In this document: positions 1-12,090 of the stretch, one piece after another
Numbering within the stretch: the stretch's first letter is position 1
Layout: every line of letters begins with the position of its first letter
From: Gliomastix tumulicola
Lineage: Eukaryota > Ascomycota > Sordariomycetes > Hypocreales > Bionectriaceae
Assembly (NCBI GenBank): GCA_001599755.1
Contig: BCHX01000003.1
Location: 3,941,289 to 4,005,288 of the forward strand
DNA: 64,000 bases
Direction of reading: 5' to 3'
Translations under genes and position numbers: made by a program
Notes under the pieces: model-generated
The model's input: the letters and a program-made list of their open reading frames with translations, nothing else
What the model was told of the DNA's origin: nothing
Databases searched by the model: none

Positions 1-952
1 TTGAGAAAATAACACTTCCTCAGATTTGAGGCAGGACCGCTGGCAGCGCCTTCTCACTGGTCTCCTTAGTCCCACTTTGAGGACTGAGACCCACCTACCA
101 CATTCTGGGACCCTTGCATGAGCTCGGCTTTAGAGCCTGGCACCTGTGCACATGCACCAGCTGTTCTCTCAGCTGCTCCTTGGGTTGCAAGAGATTAAAT
201 AAGGAGTTATGCAGTCGTTGCAGGTTGCATGGAATATGTCTGCTTGATGACTCCTTGCACCAGTGCTGGTTTATTAGCATCCCATCATGAAGACTTGATT
301 GGTTTGGTACGGGATTCATCGGCTTTGACAACTAAGACAGTGGCTCTTCCAGCTTACTTCCTTTCATCAGGGCACCAAGCTGTGCTTAAGAACTAGTTGA
401 AACCGAAGAGTAATAAAGCCTGAGAACATATCAAAATCATTGTCCATACCTAGTGCCTAGAATTTAAACTGCCAATGACCTTATCCTCTGGTGATGATGT
501 GCTGAGAGCCTTCCGAGCGTTTCTTGCGACTCGTTGTACAGGGTAGGCTAATTCCCTCCCGCCTAGAGAGCCGTGGGGTTGAGGTGCCTTGCCAGTGAGA
601 GTTGGTCATCATCAGCTTGTGTACTTGTCATCCACGAAGACTCAACATTGTGAGATTGAGAGAACACTGCCACTTTTGAACATGACTGAGAAAATATGAA
701 TCAGGTGCTTGAGCTCACGAAATCTATTCTGTGGCTGGCAAAGACCAGTCGATGGTCTCATATCTCCAGTGGTGACTGTAGGAAATCTATGGGTGTTGGT
801 GTATGTGGGAGGTATCTGAAAAACACATGTCGTCTCCATTTCCCCCCTCTCTCAAATCTTACAGACAATGAATAAGGAAAAATAAACGTGCAAAGAGTGC
901 GTGTAAAGGGCGCGTGTAAAGAGTGCGTTGTCTCGTCTCATCCGCCATTAAA
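1..952. other. intergenic, no gene recognised
   Basis: No convincing gene is seen. A short minus-strand open frame at 95-331 lacks family resemblance and begins with a non-ATG codon. The right end probably carries the 3' untranslated region of the minus-strand ATPase gene that stops at 953. Confidence 0.5.
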
Positions 953-2922
953 TCAGTTGCCTTCCTCCTCCTCCTTCTGGTTCAGCTTGACAGTGACCGA
1001 CCTGCGGCCCTGCTCAATCTCGTACGTGCCACCGAGCACAAGATCCTTGGCCACCAGCTCCCTGGTGCGGCCCAAGCTCTCGATGGCAGCAATTCTGTCG
1101 AGTGTCTTCTCCAGGTGCTCGGCGAACCCTTCTTGGCTGCAGATCTCCTTGAAGGCCCTGTGCATGGGCACGCTGCTGGCGCGGACGTCGGCCTTGTTGG
1201 TGATGGTCAGGAGGTTCAGGATATCCATCTCGCGGATGAAGTCACATCTCGTCATGATCTCCTGCGCCTTGTGGAAGGGGTAGGAAGGGAGAATGTGGCC
1301 GACTTGTTGATCGTATGTGTGCATACCCTCTTCCTTGTCGACGAGAGCTTTTGCGAGTACCATAGAGGCAGACTAGATGAATGCCTAAGTCAGTCTCTCA
1401 CACAGAAGAAGTCAGGTTTGCGTCAAGGTCAAAGAATACTCACAGCCCATTTCTGCTGATCCATCACGTCGTCATCCATCTCCTCGCCAAGGATCCAGCA
1501 TTGGTTCAAGAACCACCGCTTCTCAATGTTGTAGATCTTATCGCACATTTCCAGCATGTTCTTGCTCTTCGCCACCCTGTTCAGGAAGCTCAGCCTGCCC
1601 CCGACCTCGCTGTAGATCTTCTCGAGGTCCTCGTCCGACGGCCGCTTGCCGTGGTAGCGCGTGCGGTACTTGGCCAGGGCGTCGATGGCCTGCTCCTTGG
1701 GCAGGTCATGCACCGGCAGGACCTCCATGCGCGTGGCGAGCTGCTTCAGGCGCTCGTAGACCCAGAAGTCGTCCGAGTTGAAGACCATGGTGACGAGGTT
1801 GGCGGCCGCCCACTGCTCCGCGCGCTGCTGCAGGAGCTCGATCAGGTCCCGGCCCTCCTCCTCGTTCCGCAGGAGATGGATCTGGTTGACGATGACGACG
1901 AGGGGCTTGCCCTTCTGCTTGCGCTTCTTCATGGCGACCTTCTCGAGCTTGTTCAGCGCTCTCTCGATGTCGAGGATGGCCGTGGACTCCCGGGGTCCCC
2001 TCTCGCTGAAGTAGCCGCCGATGTAGTCCTCATGGTACTCATAGTCCAGGGCCTTTCCGAGTCGAAGGCGGAAGACCTCCAGGTCCGGGTGCGCCTCAAA
2101 CATGGACACGCCGTCGCCGTCGATCTTGCGCATCGCCTCGATCAGCATGCTGCTCTTCCCCGTGCCCTTCTCGCCGATGAGCAGGAAGTACTGCCCGGAC
2201 TCCTGGCCGCTGACAATCTTGTCAACGCGCTGCTGCTCGGGCCGGATGACCCAGTGATCGTCGTGCGCACCCGGTGCATGCGGGACGTCCTTGCCGATAG
2301 CAGCGAGGTCCAGCACCGGGTCACCGGGCTCGAAGGCTCGCGTCATCTTGCGGAGCACGAGGCGCTTGTAGCTCTTGTGGTAGATGTACGCAGCCGCCGT
2401 GAAGCCTATGCCGAGGACGATGATGGAGGCCAGGGTTGTGGCGGCGCTCTCGCCCATCTTCCTAAGTATGGTCGGCTCTTGCGGTTCATGGCTGCGGCCA
2501 GTCTCTCCCGCTGGCGATTCATATGCTGAGTCTCATTGTCAGCCACCTGCAGAACGAAGCAGCCAGTTCATTTTGAATGATTGCGATGCTGAGACGAAGT
2601 GTGCGGTCCAAGTCGTGGGTTGCTTCAAGGGAAGTCTCTCATCCACCATTCGAGCTTCAGGTGCTCCAGCGCAATTTTCAAGACACAAACAGAATAACAG
2701 AGAAATGCGCACCGTGTACTCACCATTGCGCCTTGCGCCTTGGGTCGAGAATCTGGCCGCCTCGCGCACAGGGCAGGGGCGCCATGTGCACTGCTGACCA
2801 CCAACTGCAGGCCGTTGTTGTAGCAGTAGTGGGACTCGCCTGCTGCTGACAGCTGCCAATGCTGCCGCCGAGGAGGGAGACAGCCTGCGCGCCAAAAGCG
2901 AACCAGCGCGCCTTGTCATCAT
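953..2922 (-). CDS. mitochondrial P-loop (AAA-like) ATPase with C-terminal winged-helix region
   Basis: Three exons: 2724-2922, 1444-2525 and 953-1372, with GT-AG introns of 198 and 71 bp. The splice phases agree and give 566 residues. The N-terminus is Arg/Ser/Ala-rich without acidic residues, as in a mitochondrial presequence. A hydrophobic segment lies at about residues 99-116. The P-loop GEKGTGKSS is near residues 184-192. The Walker B strand reads LVVIVNQIH, so the usual acidic pair is Asn-Gln (about 280-281). The last 140 residues look like the winged-helix tail of a fungal family of mitochondrial ATPases. It is probably an inner-membrane ATPase of unknown substrate. The shortened exon 2 start (2525 rather than 2531) was chosen because CAG is the better acceptor. 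Family placement is from memory and the function is not established. Confidence 0.8.
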
Positions 2923-3904
2923 TGCCAGGGATGTGCTGCAGGAGGAAGCGAGAGGCAGTCGATCATGCTACAGAACGCGCGGGCTTGGACTAGGCGACAT
3001 CGCAGGATGAGCGACGTCAATGGGACAAATGAGAGTAAAGAGAGAGACAGTAATAGCGTAGGTAATTGTTTTTTCTGCCAAAGAATGAAGACCGACGAAC
3101 CCCCTTAATCCTGCGCAGCGCACTCAATACCTCTCAGGTCAGGTAGCACGTCCAGGTTGCGAACTGAGCCACCACGGAGAGCACTAAAATGGCCCGGCAC
3201 AACGCAGAGGGCGCTGGATCTGGGAGGGATAGTGGAGGCCGCAAGTACCTCGTAGCGGCTTTCACAGTGCAGTGGTACAAGCCTCGTAGGCCTCCGATGG
3301 GGCGTCTGCAGGGTTCTGTCAAAAGCGCTGGGTCCCAGCCAAGAAAGGGATTTCCTGCTCTCCCACCCTCCGATTTCCGAGCTGGCGCCACCTTCCGTGC
3401 TGACCAGGAGCTCTGAAAGGAGGAGCTGGGTGATGCTTTGTTGACTTGGCAGAGAACACGTGACAGCGTGCTGATGCACAACCAACCACCGGGAGAGGTT
3501 ACGCGTGGTCTTGACAACATCAGACGAACTGGTCAATTCTCGCCACAATTGTCACAAATTCATATCTATTTATTAGACTTTTATATAGACACTTTACTCA
3601 CGATGTTATTGAATCCCTTTTTCTTCATTCTTTCATGATGTGGTGTGCTGTCGAAGCTGTGAAAGCATGTGCGTTGTGGTCGCTTTGGGGAGCCTCCTCG
3701 CCTCTACCTCTGCACCGCGAGACTGCGAGCGGCATCAAAATAACTTGAGCTGCTCCTCATGCCACGTGGAACTCTTCTTGAATATTCTATCTTCTCAGCC
3801 TACTCTTGATTTCTCTTTCTGCATCATCGCCAAAGCCCAAGCCATCCCTCATCCCCTCGAATCCCCTCCCAACACACACTCAACCCCCTTTCCCACCACT
3901 CGAG
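2923..3904. other. intergenic, likely divergent promoter region
   Basis: Lies between the 5' ends of the minus-strand ATPase gene and the plus-strand small gene at 3905. Short open frames on both strands (3105-3548, 3189-3416, 3640-3933) have no recognisable domain. The last 100 bases before 3905 are C/T-rich, as expected for a fungal leader. Confidence 0.5.
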
Positions 3905-4246
3905 ATGACCAGAGACAGGATGCTATGGGATGAATACAATGTCCATCCACTAGTCAAGGTCTCTGGCCTCACGAGGGAGCAGCTGATGGCTCATGGACTC
4001 CTCCTGCCTAAAGAACGGACCGCTGAAGCATTATAGAACAATGCCTATACCCCAGGGCAGGAGGAGTCCTGGCCAGCAGCGCGCAGAACTACACAGATGT
4101 TTGCGAAGAAGATGAAGCAAATCTCTGCACGAAATCTCGGAAGAACTAGTACTCCCAGGTCTTCTTTAGAGACCATCACGGAGGACGGAGTTGCCAGCAG
4201 ACGCGGGCCACGGGTTGAAAGTGAAGCGTCTCGTTTCCCGTCCTAG
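3905..4246 (+). CDS. small unknown protein, reading frame interrupted by one UAG (codon 44)
   Basis: Starts at ATG 3905 (context CGAGATGACC) after a pyrimidine-rich leader. The frame runs to UAG at 4034-4036, then stays open for 69 further codons to UAG at 4244-4246. Read through, it gives 113 residues. Both halves read like one protein: an N-terminal part with WDEYNVHPL and SGLTREQL, then after the stop MFAKKMKQIS and a Ser/Thr/Arg-rich tail. No known domain is recognised. The internal UAG lies in a perfect stem-loop (stem 4028-4032 with 4040-4044, 7-nt loop 4033-4039). A weak GTCTCT near 3958 could be a donor for an intron skipping the stop, but it is poor. It could be a recoded gene, a pseudogene, or two unrelated frames; the small size keeps confidence moderate. 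Confidence 0.5.
4028..4044 (+). promoter_or_regulatory. RNA hairpin with UAG in a 7-nt loop (candidate A-to-I editing site)
   Basis: GCAUU-AUAGAAC-AAUGC: five Watson-Crick pairs close a seven-base loop. The A of the in-frame UAG (4035) is the third loop base and follows U. This equals the layout of a tRNA anticodon arm with U33-A34, the substrate of the Tad2-Tad3 deaminase. The editing role is inferred. Confidence 0.55.
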
Positions 4247-4739
4247 CGCCCACTACTCAGAGAAGAATGTAACGCTGCAGAGCCCAGCGCCTCGAGGGCA
4301 GGAAAAAAATCTTCCCGTCACGCGCGGCCTACTGATATATTTCCCCCACTACTTGTGAATTCTGACTTCCCTCCTAGACTTTCTCTTCCTCTCAACTGCA
4401 TCCGGGCCGATACCACCATCGGCCAACTCCTCGCGACCGTCAAGCCTCCCAAGAGCCAACGACCTCCCAGTAAGTAACGATTTTCAATCTTCTCTGCTCG
4501 AGGCTGTAAGGGCCTATTTTATCTAGGAGGCCGTGTGCGGCAGAAACGGTGCTCGCTTTCCCTTCCCACCGCTTGAGAAGCGCGATTCACGCGCTGGATA
4601 ATTCACGTGCTGTGACAAGTTTCTCCTCATTCCTAATTTAAGACCTCCCTGAAAACAGGAGGCAAGTAAACGTGTCTTTTCTACTACCTCGACTAACTCT
4701 GACGCAGTCGCGATCCGCCACCACCGCCTCCTCCCCCTC
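4247..4739. other. leader with a 5' untranslated intron (4470-4707)
   Basis: Contains the leader of the gene starting at 4740. A GTAAGT donor begins at 4470 and a CTAAC branch site followed by GACGCAG ends the intron at 4707, giving a 238-bp intron entirely upstream of the ATG. No ATG lies in the proposed first exon. Confidence 0.55.
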
Positions 4740-6839
4740 ATGGCTGAGGGACTGCCGCGCGTTCCTCCCAAGGAGGAGGAGCACTCTCGGGAGCCGTCTC
4801 CCGAGTTCCCGTACGCCGACGAGGACGGAAACCCGCAGAATCTCGACGATCTGCGGCGGGAGCTCCGCCGGAAACGCGGCGGCTCCTCCTCCTCGCCCGA
4901 CTACGAGGAGTTCCCGGAGCTCAGGCCGCTCCTGAGCCTCGAGCGAGCGGCGGCTCAGCCCGCGTTCCGGATGGGTGACGACATCCGGACCGACAGCGAG
5001 GGCTCAGCCTCTGGGCAGGGCGAGCCCGAGTCGTCCTCGATCTACTCTCAGGATGGCGACACCACCGCCTTGCCTGCCGCCGCCGCCGCCACCACCACCA
5101 CCACCACCACCACGCCTGCTGCCCCCTCGGGGGTTCTCCCTCTCCCTCCTCCTGCCTCTCGCGAGGATCTCCCCTAGAAGGGGGAATCCTCCAGAGCCAT
5201 CGCCCAAGGAGCCACCTCGCCGCCCTCTCCTCGCGTCCGATTCGCCGACCTCGAGAGTCCGGCGTCGCCTTCCGCCCCAATGGCGAGCCCTCTCGGCGCC
5301 AAGTCTGCCGAGAAGAAGCAGTTCCAGCCGGGCAAGCCCTCCGGCCACGCCCGCCTCCGCCACGAGCAGCTCTCGGGCCCTTCCTCTCCCGCCTTCGACG
5401 CGCACTTCCCTCGGGACTTCACCACCACCACCACCACCCCGCCCGACGAGACCCTCCGCGTCGCTCCTCTCCGCCTCGCCGAGCGCAAGCTCAAGCGCCG
5501 CTCAAGCATCGCCGAGGGCCAGATCGCCCAGCTCCGAGCCCAGCTCCGCGGCGAGATCAAGGTGCCCCCCGAGGAGAACATCTTCCCTCCGTCGCCCACG
5601 CTGGAGCCCGCCACACTCCAGCGCTCCACGGCGCACACCAACCTCCCGAGCCTCGCCAAGTCGTCGTTCGTCTCCTCTTCTGGCTCGCCTGTCCCCTCCG
5701 AATATGCGAGAGGGAAGGCCAGAGCCGCAGAGCTCCCCTCCGCCTTCCCGGGCTTCGAGCGTCGCTGGACGCCGATCCAAGAAGAGGCCGTCGCCAAGAA
5801 CCAGCTCTCGCCGCGACAGAATCCCTACGGCGCATCGGACCATCCTTTCCCTCAGCTCAACATGACCTGGTCCCCAGAGCGAACCGAGGACAAGAAGAAG
5901 AAGAAGAAGAAGCCTAGTCTCCTCCTCCTCGCCCGTGACGAACCGTCTCCTCTGTTCAAGCAGCCATCTCCCGGACACGCGCGCAATGCCAGCAGCCAGA
6001 GCGCCTTCGATCTCGAGAAGAAGCGTCCCATCGAGCGAACACTCCTCCCTCGCCTCGAGACCTCCTATCCTCGCCTCGCCACCAAAGAGCCGGACTTTGG
6101 CGTCACACCCACCTCTCCCTATCCCTCGCTTCGTCCTCGCCATGTTCCCTTCGTCGTGAAGGGCTTCGAGCAGCCCACGAGAGACAGCGTCCCAAGACTG
6201 ACCTTCGACCCTCCCAAGGAAACGAAGCAAGACGTGCAGACTGCCGTCCCCTCTCCTCCTCCTCCTCCTCCTCCTGCTGCTACGGCAACCACCACCTCTA
6301 GCCACAAACCCTCGAAAAGCGAGGGCTCTTCTCGCGGTGCTTCCAAGGCTCTCGCTTCCTTCTTCAGCTGGCGACGCAACAAAAACCCAGCCGTCCCCAA
6401 GGACCCCCGTCCTCCCTCCATCGCGTGGAATCCGTTCGAGAGAAATGCACCGCAGCCCCCAAGTGCCTCTGCCTGGGTCCATGGCGAGGCGGTAGACGAG
6501 GAGGAGGTCGATGAGCGCGCAGCGTTCTTCCGCGCCAAGGCGAGCGAACAGGCCTCGCCGGCCAAGGGAAAGGAGCAACAGGCCGCCTACTCTGTAGGCA
6601 CGCTCCCCCGTCCTCAGCAGCGCGGTAGAAGCCGCCCGCCAGTCACAGCCGACATGTTTAGCTCGGCACTCCAGCGCAAGGCATCCAAGGAGACCGTCAA
6701 GTCGCGTCCAGCTATGTCTACTGAAGACATGCCGCCGCCGCCCGTTCCTCGTCTCCCCGATAGTTATCGAGGAATCTACGGCACGAACCCACAGCAGCGA
6801 GACCTCTCCTCTCATCCGCCGACCAACGCTCTCGAGGCA

Positions 6840-6874
<35 letters not shown>

Positions 6875-7022
6875 AGAGGCCTCGGCCTCTCTCTCCCAGC
6901 GACGCACCCGGCGCTCCAACCGCCAGGACGCTCCCTACATGGCCAGCGAGAGCTCCCTCCGCAGCGCCTTCACCCGCAGCGGCCCCAAGAAGCCTGCCCC
7001 CGGCAGCGCCGACCAGAAGTAA
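4740..7022 (+). CDS. large low-complexity Pro/Ser/Arg-rich protein, interrupted by one UAG (codon 146)
   Basis: The frame from ATG 4740 stops at UAG 5175-5177. It then continues in the same frame, with no other stop, to UAA at 7020-7022, giving 760 residues if codon 146 is read. The bases between 5178 and the next ATG (5280) keep the same style (SPPSPRVRFADLESP), so they are coding and the ATG at 5280 is not the true start. No enzyme domain is recognised. There is an Arg/Glu-rich N-terminus, poly-Thr near 5090, poly-Lys near 5890, poly-Pro near 6257, a central FFSWRRNKNP motif, and 14 alanines from a GCC run near 6840. It is probably intrinsically disordered. The UAG sits in the loop of a long hairpin. 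No good GT-AG pair that would remove the stop and keep the frame was found. Confidence 0.7.
5163..5191 (+). promoter_or_regulatory. long RNA hairpin with in-frame UAG in the loop (candidate A-to-I editing site)
   Basis: Arms 5163-5173 and 5181-5191 pair at ten of eleven positions: nine Watson-Crick pairs, one U-G at 5170/5184, and one C/A mismatch at 5169/5185. The loop 5174-5180 is CUAGAAG, with the UAG adenosine (5176) third in the loop. An alternative register bulges C5169 and gives a six-base loop. UAG stays in the loop either way. The editing role is inferred. Confidence 0.55.
6838..6873 (+). repeat. (GCC)n run coding poly-alanine
   Basis: A pure GCC tract inside the large low-complexity gene encodes about 14 consecutive alanines. 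Length variation between strains is likely. Confidence 0.85.
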
Positions 7023-10000
7023 ACCACAACTTCCAGTCACATCAACCCCCCCTTTCTCTTCCTCTCACCGACCTCCTCACTGCTCGCTACAAACACACCA
7101 TGTGACAGAGGGCAGGATAAGCAAGAAAAAGAAAGCCCCATGAACATATTGTATGGATCTTTTATACTCTCTTTTTTTGATACCCGGCCAGCAAAAACCT
7201 TCTCTTCATCCCCCCCCCGTTCTGAACATAAAGGGGGGAAAGAAGGAGGGAAACCTGCGCCAACAAAACTTGGAGTATAGTGTCAGGAATACCCCCCAAT
7301 CGTCACGGCGTTCGAAAAACAACGCCTTTTTGCGCCCTTTTTTTTTCCTTCCTTTCTTTGCCGAACATCGAGAGCTGCCCATACATTCGGAGGCAGATAC
7401 TGCGCAGAGAACTTCGGCTCTGCGAACACGGAAGAACCATCGACCTTATTCTTCCACGCTTCAAATCGAACAGACAAAAAGAAAAGATAAAAAGACCCCC
7501 CAAAAAATTCGATCGAATCAAAAACAGAGAGAGAGCTACCCGTAGCTCGGGAGGAAGATGAACAAGGACAGATGGACTGTCCTCGTACGAGGGGGAAAGG
7601 CATTCTTACGGCACATCTCAGTGTGCTTCGATTCTACATCATGGGTCCCCCACGGGACGCAAAGGCTACAAGTACGGACACGGATGGATGGAGGAGAGAA
7701 GGAGACGGAGTGAATCACTTCATTAGGATGCAGAATGGTTTCTGAGTCACTTACTTCATGGAGGGCCAGGGAAAGCAGGTTTGCTCGGACGGGAGTCGGT
7801 TACTCGTGGAACTTGCCCACCTCTATACACCTCATACTACAGACGTAGCTTGACTGCATTAGATCAATGCCTAGGCGATGCTACATATGACGCTCTCTCT
7901 TCTTGCTCATCGTGATTGACTGAAGGTATGTGGCCCTGAGTCGCATCGGGCGTCGTACGTTGTGGTGACTGTCAATCACACCTCAGCGCGCGTTGGGCAC
8001 GGCAACATGTAAATCCGGAGCACGATGCGCCCAAGAAACCCTCGCCGAGCACCAGCGAAGCTCGGGCACCGAGTTCCAGGCGGACGTACAGGGCCAAGAC
8101 GCGGGCCTAGCTAATACTCCGGAGCTGCCCCTCCCCTCGCCTCTCGGTGTCCGTATACAGCCAGTTGCCCGCTCGTGAAAGCGTGGGCAAGTAAGTATCT
8201 TACGACGGGTATTAAGGTGCTTCCAAGGCCTGGCAGCCCAAAGGAAGCCCCCCCTTCCCAGCAACGACCCCTCCTGTTCACTCGACAGGAGAGGAACAGG
8301 AGGCAAATATTCGTACGCACCCTTTCCCAATTGTGGTAGTAAGGGGGCGACTTCCCTCGTCGTCCAAAGAAGAAAGGCTCGTCTGTTTCGCGTTCTCGTA
8401 AGCGACGGGAGAACCAGGCTCACAAAGGACCAGAAACAGCTCGTAGGGCAGAGCAGAGTGGACGTCGGTGCGCGGCACAATGGCACGGAGGAGAGAGAGC
8501 ATGGCATGTCTTCGTCCCGCCTGCACCCGCGCGGCCCCCAAAGAGCTGGTTCCCAAACTGACTACGCCTCCCTCCGTGAAACCCAAGGCGGGCCAGAAGA
8601 AGAAAGAGGAGTACTCCGCGGGTAGGGCAATGAAGGTGGCTGCGTCGCCAAGACACCATGATGAAGCATCATGTTGTCATCTTGCTGCACCTCGATGAAT
8701 CCAAGCCCCGCTGGACGGTGGATTTCGATTTTAGATCGACTTTTGGACTGTCGAGAAGGACTCTAGCATCACAGCGAGGCCCCGCCTGCCCCTCACTTTG
8801 AGCAGTTCCAGCTCTCTGGAGGAGGGACGACAACCATCCTGATTTGCTTCTTGCCATCGTATTTTTCCCTCAACCCTCCCATACGACGGACACCTCGTTC
8901 GACCAGGTGGCGGTGGCTTCGTGGCTTCGTTACATCCCTGCCGTCCGCGGCCATCCCTGAGCAGACGAGGGCAGACACCATGGCATCTGACCTCCAGCCG
9001 TTCCGCTTCTCCCGGACGGCAGCTTCGCATCACTGTCGAGCGAGCATGTGTGCCTCCTTTTTAGATCCATGGCAAAGCCCAGACCTAAGCGAGTTCCCCG
9101 GGGTTGTCTGTCGCCCTGACACGTGAATGTCAGTTTCTGTGCAGTGTAGATACTCCGTGCATACCCGCTAGTCCTCCCCTTGCTTCATGGGAACTACCCT
9201 GCTTTGGCAATCACACACGAGGTGCCAGGGCTCAGAAGCGCATCCAGGGATCCTGTCCTTGCACCGCATGCAAGGCGCTGCTTCAAGACGAGCGGCTGAC
9301 CACCGTAATCCAGACCTTGCTTCACCGCATCGCTCTGGGCTCCCACCATCATTGCTAGCCCGAGTCACCTCGGTGGTTTATTAGCTCATTTCGGGTGAGC
9401 CAGCGACAAAGATAGCGTGGCGCGCCAGGAGGTCATTTGACCTTTTGGACTCATCTGTCGAATTGCTTCGTCTTAGAATTAGTGCCTCCACGGCCGATAT
9501 CCGTGCCCAGGCCCGAGATCAACAGAACCATTTTCTGCTTGACATGCAGCCATGCCAATGCATCTGATTTCTCGCTTCTGCAATGCAGCAGATGCGATGT
9601 CTCAGGTCTCTACCTGGGGTTGCAAGGGAGGGGTGCAATCCGACAGTCACTGGTTCCCGAGAAGGACCTATCCGGGTCCCCGGGCAAGGATGCCATCATC
9701 CTTCTCGTAGGTGATTCGACATGTGTGATGGCTAGCCATGGGTGTGCAGCTGCAGCCTCTTCGTTGTACGCAGCCAGTCAGTCGCAAAAGGTCGATGCTG
9801 TAGGCAGGTGCTTTACTTCTCTTGCTCACCACCTGTGATCCATCCCAACCCAAGAACTCGGCCCAGCTTCCAACCCCAGTCGAACCGAGCGGCTAGTGAC
9901 CGTGCCGCGCTCCAGTGACTTGGTGTTGGTTCTGCGCTTGGGCTGCACCATATGCCCCGTAGCCGTGGCCGTAGCCGATATGCTATATATGAATCTTGAA

Positions 10001-11000
10001 GATACCAGGCAATGTGATAATGTGAACTTACCAAGGAAAGCCAAGGGATGAGCGAGCGTGTCAGTCTCAGAGCAAAACAGGAGCCCACACACCACCAAAG
10101 GGCCTCGCTTGCGCTAGTAGAAGGACTTTGTCGATATCAGACGTTTTCGCGTATCTTGCCACGTCTTGCGATGCTCACAACGAGCTGTAGAAACAATCGT
10201 CAACGCCGGCGCCTTGCCCGGGAATGCCTCCGTCGCAGAGCCACGCTCTCGTGAAAACCCGTATCACTTACTCGAAGAGGAAGTATGTCCCTCATCCTGG
10301 CGAGTATCCTAGTGAACGTACTACTCGTAATACCGTGCCGTGTCTGATTGAGGATGGGACTAGCCTGGACTACCCCAGGCCTACCACCACGATGGTTCTC
10401 ATTATCTCGCCTGGTACAAATTCCCGAGGAAAAAGCGCTGCCCAGGGGATGCTTGAGTAGGAGGCTCGATGCCCTGTTCATTTCCACGTTTTGTAAGCGA
10501 CGGGGCTTGATCAGGCTGGTTTGCCAAAGTCCTGGGCCAAGAGGAGAAATAGCAACAAGATGCTGGCCGAGTTTGGCTGGGCTTTCTCTGGCCATGCAAG
10601 GGTCCTTCAACAGCAGACTCCGCTCACGTCCGCCGGCTGAGCATTAAGTCTGTCCACAACCCACACCAGCAGCTTTAACCATAAGATGAGGAGACTTGGC
10701 AGATACGCCGCTGATGCTTCAATGTACGATGCGCGCGCTGGCTCCCGTCCACTATAGGCTCTAGGCGGGCCAACGGATAGGCCAAAATGTTAGGAGATGG
10801 AACGTGCGCGGTTGAACCGTGCCGTGTTCGCAGGATCGATCGTGGCGTGAGCAGGAGACGATCTTGGACAGAAATGAAATACTAGTTAAATCCACAAGAG
10901 CACTCCAGATATCGTGTTGGGCTCGCCAGAAGATTGTGGCCAACAGGAGGTCATCAGGTCATGCAAACGCGGCGAATTGGATCGATAACGAAGCCGGGCC
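7023..11000. other. gene-poor region, left part
   Basis: The first 700 bases are probably the 3' untranslated region of the preceding gene. From there to 11 kb both strands hold only short open frames (for example 7993-8178, 9437-9838, 10200-10610) with no domain, no splice partners and many non-ATG starts. No transposon ends, tRNA or hairpin arrays were recognised. Confidence 0.5.
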
Positions 11001-12029
11001 ATTGAACGAGGGAGAGACACTTGAACCAGACCATTTCCACGCCATCCGATAGGCCTGAACGGGGCGTTACCTTATCGAAATTGTCAACAGCCGACCAATG
11101 GAATGCATGGCTAAACGAGTAATGGCGGCCATTTGATATTGCAAAGTATTGTTTTGTGCAGGCTCGTCCCCGGCTTGCTTCGCTCAAAGTCGGGAGAGCT
11201 GACCGACCAGGTTCGTCCGAGAAAGTAATACCGGCGACTTGGTATCATCGCTGCTTGCAATCCTGGTCCAACGTGGGGGTCGACATAATAACTGTAGGTG
11301 ATATTACATACATCCAGAGCAGGGGAGACCTGGAACCGCGGGTGTTCGTTCAGCCTAAAGGACGCCTGGGCAGCCCAATGATGCCTCCTGTTCAGCGACT
11401 CCAAGGACGAATGCGAAGGACGGAGTGCATAATCGAGTAATGCGGGGGCGGTTGACGGCGATTAGTCTTGATGGTCCGTGTGCTGTGGCCCGTGTGCTAT
11501 ATGTTGTAACCTAAGTGCCATTGAACGGCTGACAGCAGCAAGCCCCCAAATGGAGATGTGCGTGTCATCAGAGCGTCGTGCTCGGTTTCCTCACCGTGCT
11601 CGATCGTGAGCATTGCTTCAGCTCGTGCTGAGCTCGTGCTGGACCGGGAAAAAGGAGAAAATCGGCGCTGTCTCAGACCAGGTCTGTTCCGGAACCATGT
11701 CTCCTCTGCTAACCAGGCCGGGAGCACTCGGAGTTTGCCCGGCAAAAAACGACAGACTAACGCGCAGGGTGGTATGTGATCGTCATGTGTCTCAGTGCTC
11801 CATCGCGAGTCGTAGCGGCACGTCGTGGCATTTCAGATCTGCGCGACGGTGTGGTGTGGTGCGGTGTGACGAGGTGGTGTGGCAGGCGAGGGATGCGATT
11901 CGACGGAGTTTTCCATTGGGTTCGTCTTGGAGGGGGGGATGTGTGGTGTGGTAGGGCAACAGGTACGTACCCCGATGGCAACCTGAGGGTTGAGAGGCTT
12001 GGGAGGCAAGGAAGGAGGGCCAGCCGCTA

Positions 12030-12090
12030 CTGCCTTGTTACTGCCTTGTTACTACTACCTTGTTACCTGGTTACCTTGTTACCTTGTTGG
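12030..12090 (+). repeat. degenerate tandem repeat of CCTTGTTAC
   Basis: Five to six imperfect copies of a unit around TACCTTGTTAC follow each other, some shortened to CTGGTTAC. It lies in non-coding sequence. Confidence 0.75.

Noticed and set aside
1381..2529. Long plus-strand frame of 382 codons
   Set aside because: It is antisense to the P-loop ATPase exon, whose product has recognisable motifs; the plus frame is Leu/Val/Arg-rich noise.
5130..5196. Intron that would remove the UAG at 5175
   Set aside because: The only nearby donor is GTTCTC, a poor match, and the resulting lengths (62 or 64) would break the downstream frame.
9437..9838. 133-codon plus-strand frame
   Set aside because: No domain, no splice partner and no clear start context; length is within chance for this base composition.
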